In this document: piece by piece, positions 33,000-43,689 of the stretch
Position numbering within the stretch: position 1 is the first letter of the stretch
How the letters are laid out: each line of letters begins with the position of its first letter
Assembly: GCA_050084985.1 (NCBI GenBank)
Contig: JBITNC010000002.1
Location: forward strand, 6,386,001-6,450,000
Direction of reading: 5' to 3'
Length of the DNA: 64,000 nucleotides
Source of the DNA: Nageia nagi
Taxonomy: Eukaryota > Pinophyta
Notes under the pieces: generated by a model
What the model was told of the DNA's origin: nothing
Seen by the model: only the letters and a program-made list of their open reading frames with translations
Databases searched by the model: none
Position numbers and translations under genes: made by a program

Positions 33000-34140
33000 C
33001 ATTCGAGGTGCATGACATTTATTGGATTCCTTTCTTATTTACCTTCAATTATGGATAATTATATGCACCTTTTTCATAATTAGCAATGATAATATAAGGA
33101 CTAATCCAGTTAGCTTTAAATTTACCTTTCTTTTTATTTTCTAGAGCTTTTGTTTTAAAAGATTTTCCTTTAAGACCAGGTCCCCTACCTTTAACTCTTT
33201 AGGCTTGATTTTCTTGATATATGCTCATTTGATTCTAGAATGATAGACTCCTAAGTGTTCTAGAGCATTTACTCTTTTCTCATCTAGGGCGTCTAGTTGG
33301 GATAATCTGACTTTCCTTTTATCCTCATCAAAAATAAAACCATCTAAAGATGCATATAATGATGAGATTTATAGTTCTAATGGAACAAAAGCTTCATCAC
33401 CATACATTAAAGAGAAAGGAGTTGCCCCAACAACAATCCTTATACTTGTTCTAAAAGCCCACAAGGCATAAGGTAACTATTCATGCTAATATTTACAATG
33501 CTTTTCAACAACTTTAAACAAGATATTTTTTATGAATTTATTAGAGGCTTCTACTTGACCATTACCTTGAGGATAGTAAGGGGTAGAGAACTTTATTTCA
33601 ATATGATATTCAATACAAAATTATTTAATTTCATTAACTTTAAAGCTTGTACATTATGCATAAATAATTTAGAAGGCACACTATATCTAGAAAGGATATA
33701 TTCAATAAGAAAATCAACAATCTTACCTTCTTTGGTAGACTTTATAGGGATGGCCTCCACCCACTTTGTGAAGTACTCTGTATCTGTAATGATAAACTTA
33801 TGGCCATCTCTAAAAATAAGGTTAACTTTGCCAATAAAATCAAGTGCCCAAATAAAAAAGGCCAAGGAAAAAAAAAAAGTGTAATCCATGAGATGGTGAG
33901 GGTTCAAGCTTAACATTATTTTGACATTGTTCATATTTCTTAACATGCAACTCATAAACTTTAAGCATAGTAGGCTAATAATAACCTAGTCTAAACAATC
34001 TTTGATAAACAAATTTAGCACAATAGTGTCTGCCACATTCCCCATCATGATCTTGATGGAGGGTCATTTCCACTTTATGCCTCATTATACAACATAAAAG
34101 AACACCATAAAAAGATCTTCTATATTACAAATCACCAAAG
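33000..34140 (-). pseudogene. Element A: integrase
   Basis: Minus strand. The zinc-binding region appears at 34060-33960 (DGECGRHYCAKFVYQRLFRL, LGYY*PTML, KKYEQCQ, with the first Cys of the CxxC lost). The core reads WALDFIGKVNLIFRDGHKF, YFTKWVEAIPIKSTKEGKI and SVPSKLFMHNVQALK. The first catalytic Asp (LDFIGK) is present, the second (TDN) is His (MHN), and the glutamate is in YYPQGNGQVEASNK. The tail [18 protein letters not shown] and [12 protein letters not shown] follows. Several stops. The terminal region fades by about 33000. Confidence 0.85.
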
Positions 34141-34358
34141 ATAACATACTTTGTTGTTAACTTTTTAAGTCTAGTTCTAGCATTATGATAAAAATCACTA
34201 GGAATTACACTATTTTTAAGATAAGAAAAAATATCTTGGTACCATTAACATACATTAATAAATGTGGCTAAAAAGAAATGATATTCAATGAAATTTGTAA
34301 CAAAATAAGAATGAGAAGGTATACTTAAAGTTTTAATTGTAAGTATTATATCTTCATC

Positions 34359-34760
34359 TTAAATATTAATAGGAACAAGAGAAGAACCACTAGCCATAAC
34401 ATCAACATACCTATTGTTATCTCTTGGGATATTTTCAATATGGTAATCATAAAAATATATAAGAATATCTATTACCATTTCTTTGTATGGTTGCAACTTC
34501 CCATATTTAGTGTTGTAGATGTAATTAACTTGTTTTAACACCAATTATGAATCACCAAAGATCTTGATCTGCTACACTTTCAAAAGTATAATTATATTCA
34601 AACTTAGAATAAGAGCTTCATACTCATCCATGTTGTTAGTATAATTAAAATTTAATCGATAAGCCATAGGAATAACATCACCAAGAGTGTTAATTAAAAT
34701 AATTCCTTCCTCGGTTCCATGTATGCACTTGAAACCATTGAAGAATAATGTCCACTCATC
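34359..34760 (-). pseudogene. Element A: second RNase H
   Basis: Minus strand. WTLFFNGFKCIHGTEEGIIL, YTNNMDEYEALILSL, then LVLKQVNYIYNTKYGKLQPY and IPRDNNRYVDVMASGSSLV. The FDG aspartate has become Asn (FFNG); the Glu of DEYEAL remains. Same domain type as in element Z at 19735-20037. Confidence 0.82.
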
Positions 34761-34908
34761 TATTTCTAAAAAATGATAAAAGCTTATAAGAATTTAGACT
34801 TGTTAATGGAGTAGTGCCACCTAGACATAGCACTTTCACTAGGATTAGGAGATGTTTCATTACTTACTTCATCAAGAAATTCTCCATGTACTATGAATAT
34901 TTCATTTC

Positions 34909-35345
34909 CTAGGTGATTGATGATGAAATATGCAATAACCTATCCTTAATGGAATTATGAGTTACAAAAACCAAATCAAATTCTTTAAGCAACATTATCC
35001 TTTTTGTAGCTCTTCTAGATAAATAAGGTTTGGACATCAAATATCTCAAAGGATCTATTTGAGCTATAACATAAGTTGTATTTCCAAGCATGCAATGTCT
35101 TAGCTTTTCAATTGAAACTAGAATAACAAAACACATCTTCTCTATTAGTGTGTAACTTGTATCATAATCAAACAAGGTTTTGCTAATGTAGTAAATTGCT
35201 TGTTCTTTACCTTCATCATCCTTTTAAGCCAACATTACCTCCAATGCACTTAATGTTGTGGAAACATAAAACAATAAACTTCTTTTAGAATCATAAAGGG
35301 TCAAAATAGGAGCATTAGTAAGGTACCTATTTATGTTTTATAGAT
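34909..35345 (-). pseudogene. Element A: RT-linked RNase H
   Basis: Minus strand. RYLTNAPILTLYDSKRSLLF, ALEVMLA, then EKLRHCMLGNTTYVIAQIDP, LRYLMSKPYLSRRATKRIML and LKEFDLVFVTHNSIK, the usual order of the RNase H connected to the gypsy RT. Frameshifts at about 35175-35230. Confidence 0.78.
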
Positions 35346-35480
35346 GTTTTTGACACTTTTCATCCTAAATAAACTTCTTACCTTTCTTCAATAAATGAGA
35401 AAATGGGGCTATCATATTGGCTAGTTGAGCAACAAATCTTCTTAAAGCTTGTACCTTACCTTGAAGGCTTCTCAAATAGT

Positions 35481-36110
35481 TCAAATTTTGAGGTGGAGGA
35501 ATAACAACAATTTTTGAAACTTTATTAAGATCCACCTCAATTCCTCTTTTGAAAATAATAAAACCATGTAACTTACCAGGAGAAACTCTAAATGCACACT
35601 TTGGGGTTTTAATTTTAATTTAAATTCTCTCATTTGTTGAATTCTTTTCCTTAAATCTGAAATATGATCATCTTTTCTGGTAGATTTGGCAAGAATGTCA
35701 TCAACATAAACCTTTACTAAATAATGAATCATATCATAGAAATTGCTTACTACATCTCTTTGATAAGTATCTCATGCATTGTTCAATCCAAAAGGCATGA
35801 CTACTTAACAAAATATGCCCCAAGGAGTAACAAAAGTTGTCTTATGTTGATCCTCCTTGTTTATCCTTATTTGATTATAGCCAAAGAAACCATCCATGAA
35901 AGATAAAATTTCATGGCTTTCTATAGAATCTACAATTATGTTAATATTTGGTAGAGGAAAAACATGTTTAGGAAATGCCTTGTTTATATCTCTAAAATAT
36001 GTATAACATCTCACTTCACCATTAGGCTTAGTTATAGGAAAAATGTTATAAATCCATGGAGAATAATTAATAGGAATAATAAAACCACCAATAATATATT
36101 TTTCTATTTT
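35481..36110 (-). pseudogene. Element A: reverse transcriptase
   Basis: Minus strand. RCYTYFRDINKAFPKHVFPL, SIESHEILSFMDGFFGYNQI, TFVTPWGIFC, then VKVYVDDILAKSTRKDDHIS with the YVDD catalytic box intact, and the thumb (SPGKLHGFIIFKRGIEVDL, NYLRSLQGKVQALRRF, shifting frame). Stops near 35730-35810. Best-preserved gypsy RT in the stack but not functional. Confidence 0.85.
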
Positions 36111-36307
36111 AAAAAAAAATTTGTAATGCTACTTTAGGATGAATTTTTCTAGGTTTTTCTTGGACTAGTTTAGCATTATCATTAACAACTAGGCTATGAG
36201 TGAAAAACTTAGGATCAAGAATAGGCATGCTAAATCAAGACCAATTAGACACATCAAGTAATTCTACCAATAGTATGTAGTACCTTTCCCTTTCCTACAA
36301 GGTTTAA

Positions 36308-36502
36308 CTAAGCTCCTATTTCGATAAACTTTGGAATATCTTTGATACCGATGTTTACTTCCACTATTTCCTGACTAAGATAGGAAATTTTTTCACTAAG
36401 TTGGGGAGGCATAGGTAATGCCCTAGTATTGCATCCAAACTTAGCTATAATATACTCAAAAAATGGAGCAGTGCTTTTGGATGTTGAATAGCATTGCCCC
36501 AA
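36308..36502 (-). pseudogene. Element A: linker before RT
   Basis: Minus strand. RALPMPPQLSEKISYLSQEI then EVNIGIKDIPKFIEIGA, homologous in pattern to the linker of element Z (ELPIPPQISDEPTHLNEEF, ..IGALEDPRLIKLRAW). Confidence 0.6.
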
Positions 36503-36872
36503 TAAGGATGCACAATATTGATACTTAAATTATTAATGACTCAACTCTATGACTAAATTTACAAAAAAAAAATGAAGAGAAGAAAATAATAGGGAACTAA
36601 CCTATAATGTCTACATCATCCTTGAAAACTTCATCTCCAAAATAATCTTGATATTATAGGAACTATATATATAACCTATTTTAACTAGATTTGGAAAACT
36701 CATTCCTTATCCCCGACATCTCAATAATAACATCATCATCCTAAAAAACATCCACTCAAATAGGAGCACTAGGTGGAAAGAATGGATCTACAAAATAAGC
36801 TTGTAATTCTTCATGTGGGCCATGCATTATAGTGCAATGTATCCATTCATCAAATACATATCTATCACTACC

Positions 36873-37088
36873 CTATGCACTTGTCTCTACATGTTGGATA
36901 AGCAAAGTTGAAGTTGATTTCATAGAGCTTGAAGCCTCAAAACCAATGCCAAATTTTATTTTTTGTTGAATTTCATTTGGGATGGGCTCAACAATGCCTT
37001 GCTCAACCTTACCTAATCCTTTACCATCATATTTATATTTTTGCATATATTTATTAGCAAAAGTAGAACCAATGCTATTGAAATGCAA
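36873..37088 (-). pseudogene. Element A: G-patch-like segment
   Basis: Minus strand. ANKYMQKYKYDGKGLGKVEQ then GIVEPIPNEIQQKIKFGIGF fits the G-patch consensus (..M..MGY..GKGLGK..QGI..P.......GLG). G-patch modules are known after the protease in several retroviruses and plant gypsy polyproteins; this position, between protease and RT, agrees. It presumably bound nucleic acid. Confidence 0.65.
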
Positions 37089-37457
37089 ACTTACCTAATC
37101 AGAGGAAATTTGAGAAATAAATACATCATCATCATGATCTGACTAAACTTTTTCTTCTTATTCCTAATAAAGGATACTTAAGTTTGTAACAAGATCTTCA
37201 AATTTATCAGGAACAAAGTGATGATACTCAAAATCATCCTCATCTGAGTAATGTCACTATGCTTTAGGTATAGATAGGGTCCATCCCATTTCCTTGAAAC
37301 TCTATCATATGTCAAAATCTAGAATTTGATATGTACCCATGCTTACTTCTTGCAGAAAAATCTCTTTAAATGGCTTTGCCACTCCTTCTTCATCATCAAA
37401 TAGATCATAAGTGATCCAAAATCACTGAGCTACTTGGTACAAACCTATTGCATTCTC

Positions 37458-37829
37458 TTATGCATAGATTGTAACTATATTACCTTTGTACATAAATGTT
37501 TTTGACCAATGCAATGTGGAAGTTACAAATTTAAGTTTATGGATCCAAGGTTTACCAAATAATAAATTATATGGGAATTTTGCTTGAAAAATATAAACTT
37601 TTTGATTAACATATTTACCTCCTACTTCAATAAGCATAGTAACATGCCTAATGCATTCCTTTTCAATATTACCAAAGCCTTTTATGCTAATAGCAGGTTT
37701 GTTCATTTTTGAATAAATGGAAGTAAAATACTTTTGTAACAAATCAATTGAACAAACATTGATATTATAACTAGTATCAACCAATGCTATTTTAATAGGA
37801 ATGCCATCAACATTTATATAGATATACAA
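37458..37829 (-). pseudogene. Element A: aspartic protease
   Basis: Minus strand. YIYINVDGIPIKIALVDTSY is the retropepsin active site with DTG changed to DTS. SIKGFGNIEKECIRHVTMLI and FPYNLLFGKPWIHKLKFVTS follow the family pattern. Frame open for 124 codons. Confidence 0.82.
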
Positions 37830-38011
37830 ACCTAAGTTCTTTTCAATGACATCTTCACTAGGTAATTCACTATCTTGAAAGTAATGTATATTACAAGTTA
37901 AATATGTATCAATATTAACAACTAATTCAGTAAACTTTACAACATGAATATTTCTATCTATTTCAATCTTTTTAATACATCAAACAAAGCATTTATATGA
38001 TCTATGAATAA

Positions 38012-38605
38012 TTACAAGAGATCAAAAATACTTATATTGGCATGCATTACCTTTAGTTGTTTAAGGAATTTTTGCACACCTGAATTGCATGGAACCTCCA
38101 TCCTTTCAACAGTTGTTGGGTGAACATTCCCTCTAGGCCTCCCTCTCTTAGTGATGCTACACAATTCATCATTGAATATGACATTCATCATGAGAGTTTT
38201 TGCTCCTTTAGACTCAACTAATCTCGCTTCATAATGGATTTTTCCATCATCAAGAAATTTCCTTAGTTGCTTTCTTAAAATCATACAAGCATTTGTTTTG
38301 TGACCTTTGACTTTGTGATATTCATAAAATTCCCCTTCATTATACCAACTAAGTTTATCATCATTGGGACCTATTTCTTACTTTAGATTAGGTGCAATCA
38401 ATCTCTTTTACAGACAATCTTGAAACATAACTACTAGGGATAAAGGTAACTTGTATTCTTGAAATTTTGTTTGGATTTTCTTTTGTTGCTCTTTTTTTTG
38501 AGGTTCCTCAATGGCATGAATCTCTTTATCTTCTTTTTTCTGATATCCTCCTCTTTTTTTCTCTTTAGAAGAATTACCATAATTCAATTTTCCCATATCA
38601 TCCAA
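38012..38605 (-). pseudogene. Element A: gag C-terminal part
   Basis: Minus strand. 38605-38408 is Lys/Glu-rich. A zinc-like segment EFYEYHKVKGHKTNACMILR then KQLRKFLDDGKIHY (about 38340-38220) has the pattern Y.YH....GH....C..L...I of plant gypsy gags. A Thr/Arg-rich stretch (SITKRGRPRGNVHPTTVERM) follows, ending at 38012. The N-terminal gag lies beyond the insert, above 40250. Confidence 0.75.
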
Positions 38606-38751
38606 ATATTTTTCCTTTTATACTATTGTTGATTAGGATCGTGTAATATATGCACCGTGAGCAATCTTAACCAAAGTAAATCATGAACAGACTATAGTGA
38701 CAGTCTGATCTCCGGAGAAGGCCGGTTCCTTATCTATTGGGCATAGAAAAA

Positions 38752-38923
38752 GTAACAGGAAAGGAAATAAAAGAGTAGGGTGCGAGGAATTCAAGCAAAA
38801 GGGTTAGGGTAACAGGAAAGAAATAAAAAGAGTAGGGTGCGAGGAATTCAAGCAAAAGGGTTAGGGTAACAGGAAAGAAATAAAAGGAGAAGAGTGCGAG
38901 GAATTTAAGCAAAAGGGCTTAGG
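38752..38923. repeat. 57-bp tandem repeat, three units
   Basis: Units begin GTAACAGGAAAG at 38752, 38809 and 38866 (57, 57 and 58 bp), with a fourth partial start at 38924. Each contains GAGTAGGGTGCGAGGAATTC (or variant) and ends with GGGTTAGG. The TTAGGGT at each junction is once per unit and not a telomere array. Confidence 0.9.
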
Positions 38924-39460
38924 GTAACAAGAGAGAAAGCAAAGGTGGATCACTAGTTCAGCGTGGGCTTTCACAGTGTGTGAAACCTTGGCCTGAATCT
39001 AGTGTAGCAGCTACAGTACAAGCTCTCACTCTCTAATAGTTTCCCAGCTTTACTCTACCATGTAGCAGACACAGTTATACTAGCAACCCGCAATTATCAT
39101 TCAGGAAACAAGCCAAGCTGCCACGATGTAACCAAATTAAGAATGACAATTACGAGTGCTAGACAAGAAAGGTCAAGATGGTTTCATATTACTGATAAAA
39201 ACTACAGGTCTTCGAGAACAAATGTAAAGAGCAATACTAGGCTTCCGACCCTTTTCTCACTTTATTTTCATATATTTATACTGTAGTAACTACAGTTACA
39301 AGAAGTGCAGAATAGAAACGGTTACACAAACAGCTTCAAGATCCTAGCCTTCTTTTAACTGATACTACCTACATACGCCACTTGGTAGAATATTACAAAA
39401 ATGGGCAGATTACAGATGATACGCTTCTTGTCAACTGTGATCTGACCTTTTGCTGGCTTC

Positions 39461-40190
39461 GTCTCTACATTCCAGAATATTTTACTCACTGGCTCCAGCT
39501 ATTTTATCACTTTTTGCGACCCTCATCGCTTCCGGGATCCGATTTTGGGTTAAGGCCTGGAATCCGTGACGTCATCTTCACATTTCCGGAATGCTCTACT
39601 TAACCGGCTCCGACTTCTTTGATTATCTCTTGCTGACCTCATCATCTTCGGAACCCGTTCTTATCAAAACTGAGCTTTATCCTTTCCATCGTGACATCGT
39701 CATTTTATCCAGAATGCTTTACTTCCAGAACACTGAAGCTACTGGCTCCGGCTTCTTTGATTATCTTTTGCGGCCCTCATCACTTCCGAGCTCTAGTTTT
39801 GGGTCAAGGCCCGGAATCGCTGACCTCATCATCTCCAGAATATTTTGCTCACTAGCTCCGGCTATTTGATAGCTCCTTACTGACCTCATCATATCCAAAA
39901 ACCCAGTTTCATTCAAAAATATGAACGTTGTTCTCCCAATGATGTCATCTTTACATTTCCAGAATTGTTTTACTTGCTTTCTCCAGAATATGGGCCTTTC
40001 CACAACTGAGCTTTTATCCTTTCATTCCGGAATGCTTTATCCACTGACTCTGGTCTTTTAATCACCCCTTGCTGACATCATCATCTCCGGAACCTAGTTT
40101 TTACCAAAATGCGACTGTCATATCCTTTGTGACGTCATCATCTTATTCCGGAATTCTTTACTTCCAGACTCTGGCCTGTTTTGTTTGCTC
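39461..40190. repeat. Seven-module array with TGACGTCA-like sites
   Basis: TTCCGGAAT or TTCCAGAAT (also ATCCAGAAT, CTCCAGAAT) starts modules at 39470, 39584, 39717, 39833, 39957, 40025 and 40146, typically 114-133 bp apart. Most modules also carry CTGGCTCCGGCTTCTTTGAT-like and TGACCTCATCATC-like blocks. TGACGTCATC is perfect at 39567 and 40130, with variants at 39634, 39821, 39881, 39940 and 40073. TGACGTCA is the palindromic core bound by plant bZIP (TGA/CREB-type) factors; any binding here is inference. Confidence 0.8.
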
Positions 40191-40259
40191 CAGAAAAACT
40201 CCCGGGGATCTTAAAATGAACCCATGATTGCAAGTAAAGTACACCGGGCTTTAATAAAG

Positions 40260-41050
40260 AATTTATTATGTATGAATATACAACTATCTTATGCATAATT
40301 TTGATGAATGGAAATGTAATATAATCCAAAGTTATGAATTTTAACTCATGATACATATTGTGAACAAACATAGATGTGACATGTGATTCAGATAATGACT
40401 CTTATATCATGGTCCATGTTTTTTGAAATCTTTGTGCAAATTTATTAAACATTTCATTTGGTCCTTGTATAACACTTACTAAATATGAAAATATGAGTTG
40501 TATAATAGCACATTATTTGAAATGCATGTAGAATTATAAAATAAGTTATGCATTACAAAGGATAGACTTACCGATAAAACAGAAGTACCAAATTGGGGCA
40601 TCATCTCTAAATGTAGTTGGAAAATATTTTACCATAAAATTATAATATACTCCAAACTTTAACTCAAATTGCATCTCAAAATCCTTTATTTGAGCCATGG
40701 GATCCCCTTCACCTTGATAGGAATCAAAGATAGGTTCTACTTAGAGATCTCATTCCCTAGCATTGTGAATTTCATCACATAGTGGATTTGAATCTTTAGA
40801 TCCAATAGGATGAATTTTGATTGGTTTGTTACTACCACTAACACTAGAGCCTTCACTTCTATCATCATTCCCATAATTCATATTATTTAGATTATATTTT
40901 ATCACATCATCAAAGCTATTGACCATGTTAAGAAACTCAACTAGTTCCATTTATGAAATACTTGAAAATACAATATCAATCCTATGAAAAAACCCTAGGG
41001 TTTTTGGTGCAACCAGTGAAGGATAAAGTGATGTGTTGAAGAAAAATTGA
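40260..41050 (-). pseudogene. Element A: gag N-terminal part
   Basis: Minus strand. ELVEFLNMVNSFDDVIKYNL opens near 40950, then GEGDPMAQIKDFEMQFELKF, VKYFPTTFRDDAPIWYF and QGPNEMFNKFAQRFQKTW. This is the retrotransposon gag core (..GD...H...F......FP..L...A..W..). Stops occur between blocks. The leader between it and the LTR contains AAAACCCTAGGGTTTTT on the minus strand. Confidence 0.75.
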
Positions 41051-41064
41051 TTTCACCAATTATT

Positions 41065-41820
41065 ATAACCAAAATAATAATTAATTAAGATTATTTATGA
41101 TATTAAATTTAATTAAATAATAATGAAATAGTCGTAAATAACAAAGACATGAAAGATTAAAATGATCCTAAGTTACCTAATTAACCTTTCCCTATCAAAT
41201 TTGAATTAATGAAAGATACAAACCTAAAATTTACTTGTCATGATGAAAAAAGATGATATTTAGTACAAAGATGATGAAGGATGAGTTTTTTTGAAATATG
41301 GAACCACCAATCCAACCTTAACCCATTGAGGATGCTAGGATCCTAATGACATCACCTAGTTACCTTTCTAGTTCACCTTGCCCTTTCCCTTGATATCATT
41401 GTTAGAAATTCAATGCTTTTAATATCATGCATGGATAGCTTAGGAAGTTTGTAATATTGCATATCTTAATGAATAACAAAATCCATATATAATATATGAG
41501 ATTGAGAAACATTGATCAAGAATGACACAAGTATATTACCACTTGTCAAGGATTCCAGATCATGTAATGATTTCTCATGCACAACCCTTCCACCTTTATA
41601 GATAATAGGTTTATTGCTAAGGCTTCTCATTGGAGTTATGGTGCATGTGGGCCCAGACTCCTTCATAGGCTTATCTGTGGACCAACATGTTATTATAAAA
41701 CATAAAGGTAGATAGGTGTGCACAATGATAAGAGTAATTGAATTACTTAATTGAATAAATTATATCAAATACCTAAAAGGATATTTTAATTAAATTAAAA
41801 TTCCTTTTTAGGTGTCAACA
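41065..41820 (-). repeat. 5' LTR of element A
   Basis: Partner of 31392-32144, lying upstream of the gag leader on the minus strand. Right flank CTATT (41821-41825) equals the left flank of the element. Confidence 0.82.
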
Positions 41821-41825
41821 CTATT

Positions 41826-42956
41826 ATTGGTATCATTCATGTAATCTTCATCCATCTCATTTATAATGTCTAAGGGATATTGATCCTTTACCAAAGAAAA
41901 TAGCATTTTAGCTATTATAGATGTTTTATTTATACCATGCTTATGATCTATATATATGATAAATATTTCAAAGTGTCTTTCTTGAAAGAGGAATTATGTA
42001 AGATATTTGAGTACTTGGCTATCTTGCTTATGAAGTAAATCAAGTATATCAATGTCCTTAAGATCAATTCGTATGGCCTTAACAATATTTTTGAAATTAT
42101 GATTGTCAATATCATCCTGAATTTCATCACTAGTGTCATTATCAATTTCATCATTACTATCATCATCATTAGTTTCATCACTAGATTCTTGATTATTATG
42201 TATAATCATATTGATATAATTATCATCACAAGATTCATCATCATTAGGATCATTGGAATCATTATTATTAGAATCATCATTAATGTAATCATATCATCAT
42301 TGGAATTATTATCATTAGGATCATTGGAATAAATATCATTATAAGCATTAGGACTAATATCACTATCATCAAATTTATCATTTTTTTTCAACAATATTTT
42401 CATTAAGAGTAACATCATTTGTATCATGATCATGTGAAGGGAAAACTATTTCTCCTATAGTTTTGAATACATATTTGAGTACATTTAGTCATGATATCAT
42501 AATGAATGCACCTACAAGCCATGATAGATGAAAAAATATCTTTCTTATGAATATATGACTTAGGCTTAATTTTATGATTCTAGACCTCATCAAATTTGAG
42601 AAATGACCTTGAAATTCTAGGATTTTATACAAAAAATATTTTTGTTCCTCAACTAAAAACTTTAACAAAATGCATAAAACAATCCCAATTTACCCTCTAG
42701 AATATGCCTACCATGAATAGGTAAGTTTGGGCAAGGTTTTAGCACAAAAATATCCACAAAATTTCAAATAATGAATCTCAAAATTTAGGGTTTTATGTAA
42801 AAGCATTTACTCACAAAATAAGAAGATCTAATTTTTCTAATAAAATCCAAGCAATAAAATTTAATAATTTTGTGGAAAATTATTAAATCTAAAAAGAAAT
42901 CAAGACCTAGGGTTTTCAATGGGAAATGTATTAGAGAAAAAAAAGATGCATATATA
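41826..42956 (-). pseudogene. Element C: acidic gag-linker and leader, right of element A
   Basis: Minus strand. 42100-42430 is a degenerate TCATTA/TCATCA simple repeat read as Asp/Asn/Ser-rich protein (SSDETNDDDSNDEIDNDTSD). Slippage has put it in several frames. Below it TLRPRSILLHKQ-like fragments are unreadable. The leader near 42910 carries CCCTAGGTCTTG on the minus strand, like the leader of element A. With 30297-31391 this is the gag region of the element hit by A. Confidence 0.5.
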
Positions 42957-43657
42957 TATACACACACACTTTAATTACAAACTAAGGAACTTAATTACCT
43001 ATGATATATAACTAAAGATAGTTACATATAAGGATATAATTAAATAACTTGATAAACCTATAAGAGAGGAATGATGATTACTTGTGCACTTACCTAGGAA
43101 ACTATTGAGTAGCTACTCATACTTGATTTGATGTCTAGGGAAAATCAAGAATGTGGATATGAAATTCTAAAGTATCTATGTCTGTAGTGCTGGTGCTAAG
43201 AAGTAATGAAACCGCATTGGCATTGGGAATCCTACAGAGATTGAGTGAACCAATTTTAGATCTTACAACCAATAAACCAAGCCTTGAATGTGTATTGCAA
43301 AGGAGTGATGGATAACTCTTAAGTATAATAGATTCTAATCTTTATAGATGGTGTTTAAAGATACCATCAAGATTTTTGAGAGATATGCATAGTCATATTG
43401 ACAAAAAATATTGATAGTATTTCCATGCATATAATTATGTATTTATAAGATCAAGTGGTTACCTAAATGCACTTTTGCATGCTAGAATTGATGTTGGTGG
43501 TCCATTGCATAAAATCAGAAAATTATATATAAGATATAGCTTAGGTGGATCATAATTGATAATTGAAATATAACATAACATCATATTGATCATGACATAG
43601 AGATGTTCATATGACAACAAATTTGATCCAAAAAGGGTATCAAATTATGTGTCAACA
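42957..43657 (-). mobile_element. 5' LTR of element C
   Basis: About 701 bp, starting TGTTGACACA at 43657 on the minus strand and ending near TATATGCA at 42957. Pairs with 22974-23676. No purine tract precedes it, and a gag-like leader follows, so it is the 5' copy. A TA/CA microsatellite lies at its inner end. Confidence 0.72.
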
Positions 43658-43689
43658 TCTTGATATGTAGTGAAAAACTATAATATATT

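Larger units (their letters stand above)
38640..40250. mobile_element. GC-richer insert splitting gag of element A
   Basis: The gag reading of element A breaks off near 38640 and resumes near 40260. The segment between is visibly richer in G and C and shares no repeats with its surroundings. It contains a 57-bp tandem array (38752-38923), three copies of a short palindromic motif (TGTAGCAGCTACA near 39000, a diverged copy near 39064, ACTGTAGTAACTACAGT at 39280-39296), and seven 120-bp modules (39461-40190). No coding sequence. It looks like a solo LTR or non-autonomous element; exact ends and target duplication could not be fixed. Confidence 0.6.
31392..41820 (-). mobile_element. Element A: decayed full-length gypsy element (Tat-like)
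   Basis: LTRs 31392-32144 (753 bp) and 41065-41820 (756 bp) flank gag, protease, G-patch-like region, RT, RNase H, second RNase H and integrase in order on the minus strand. CTATT at 31387-31391 and 41821-41825 is an exact candidate target-site duplication. The LTRs begin TGTTAACACC/TGTTGACACC on the minus strand and clearly differ from each other along their length, so the insertion is old. A minus-strand TGGTGAAATC five bases after the 5' LTR is a possible primer site. A later insertion splits the gag (about 38640-40250). The dual RNase H suggests the Tat group. Confidence 0.85.

Noticed and set aside
38801-38930. TTAGGGT units as an interstitial telomere repeat
   Set aside because: The heptamer occurs once per 57-bp unit and is never adjacent to itself, so it is part of a tandem repeat, not telomeric DNA.
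42099-42332. Ile-rich plus-strand membrane-like open frame
   Set aside because: Product of the TCATTA simple repeat read in another frame.
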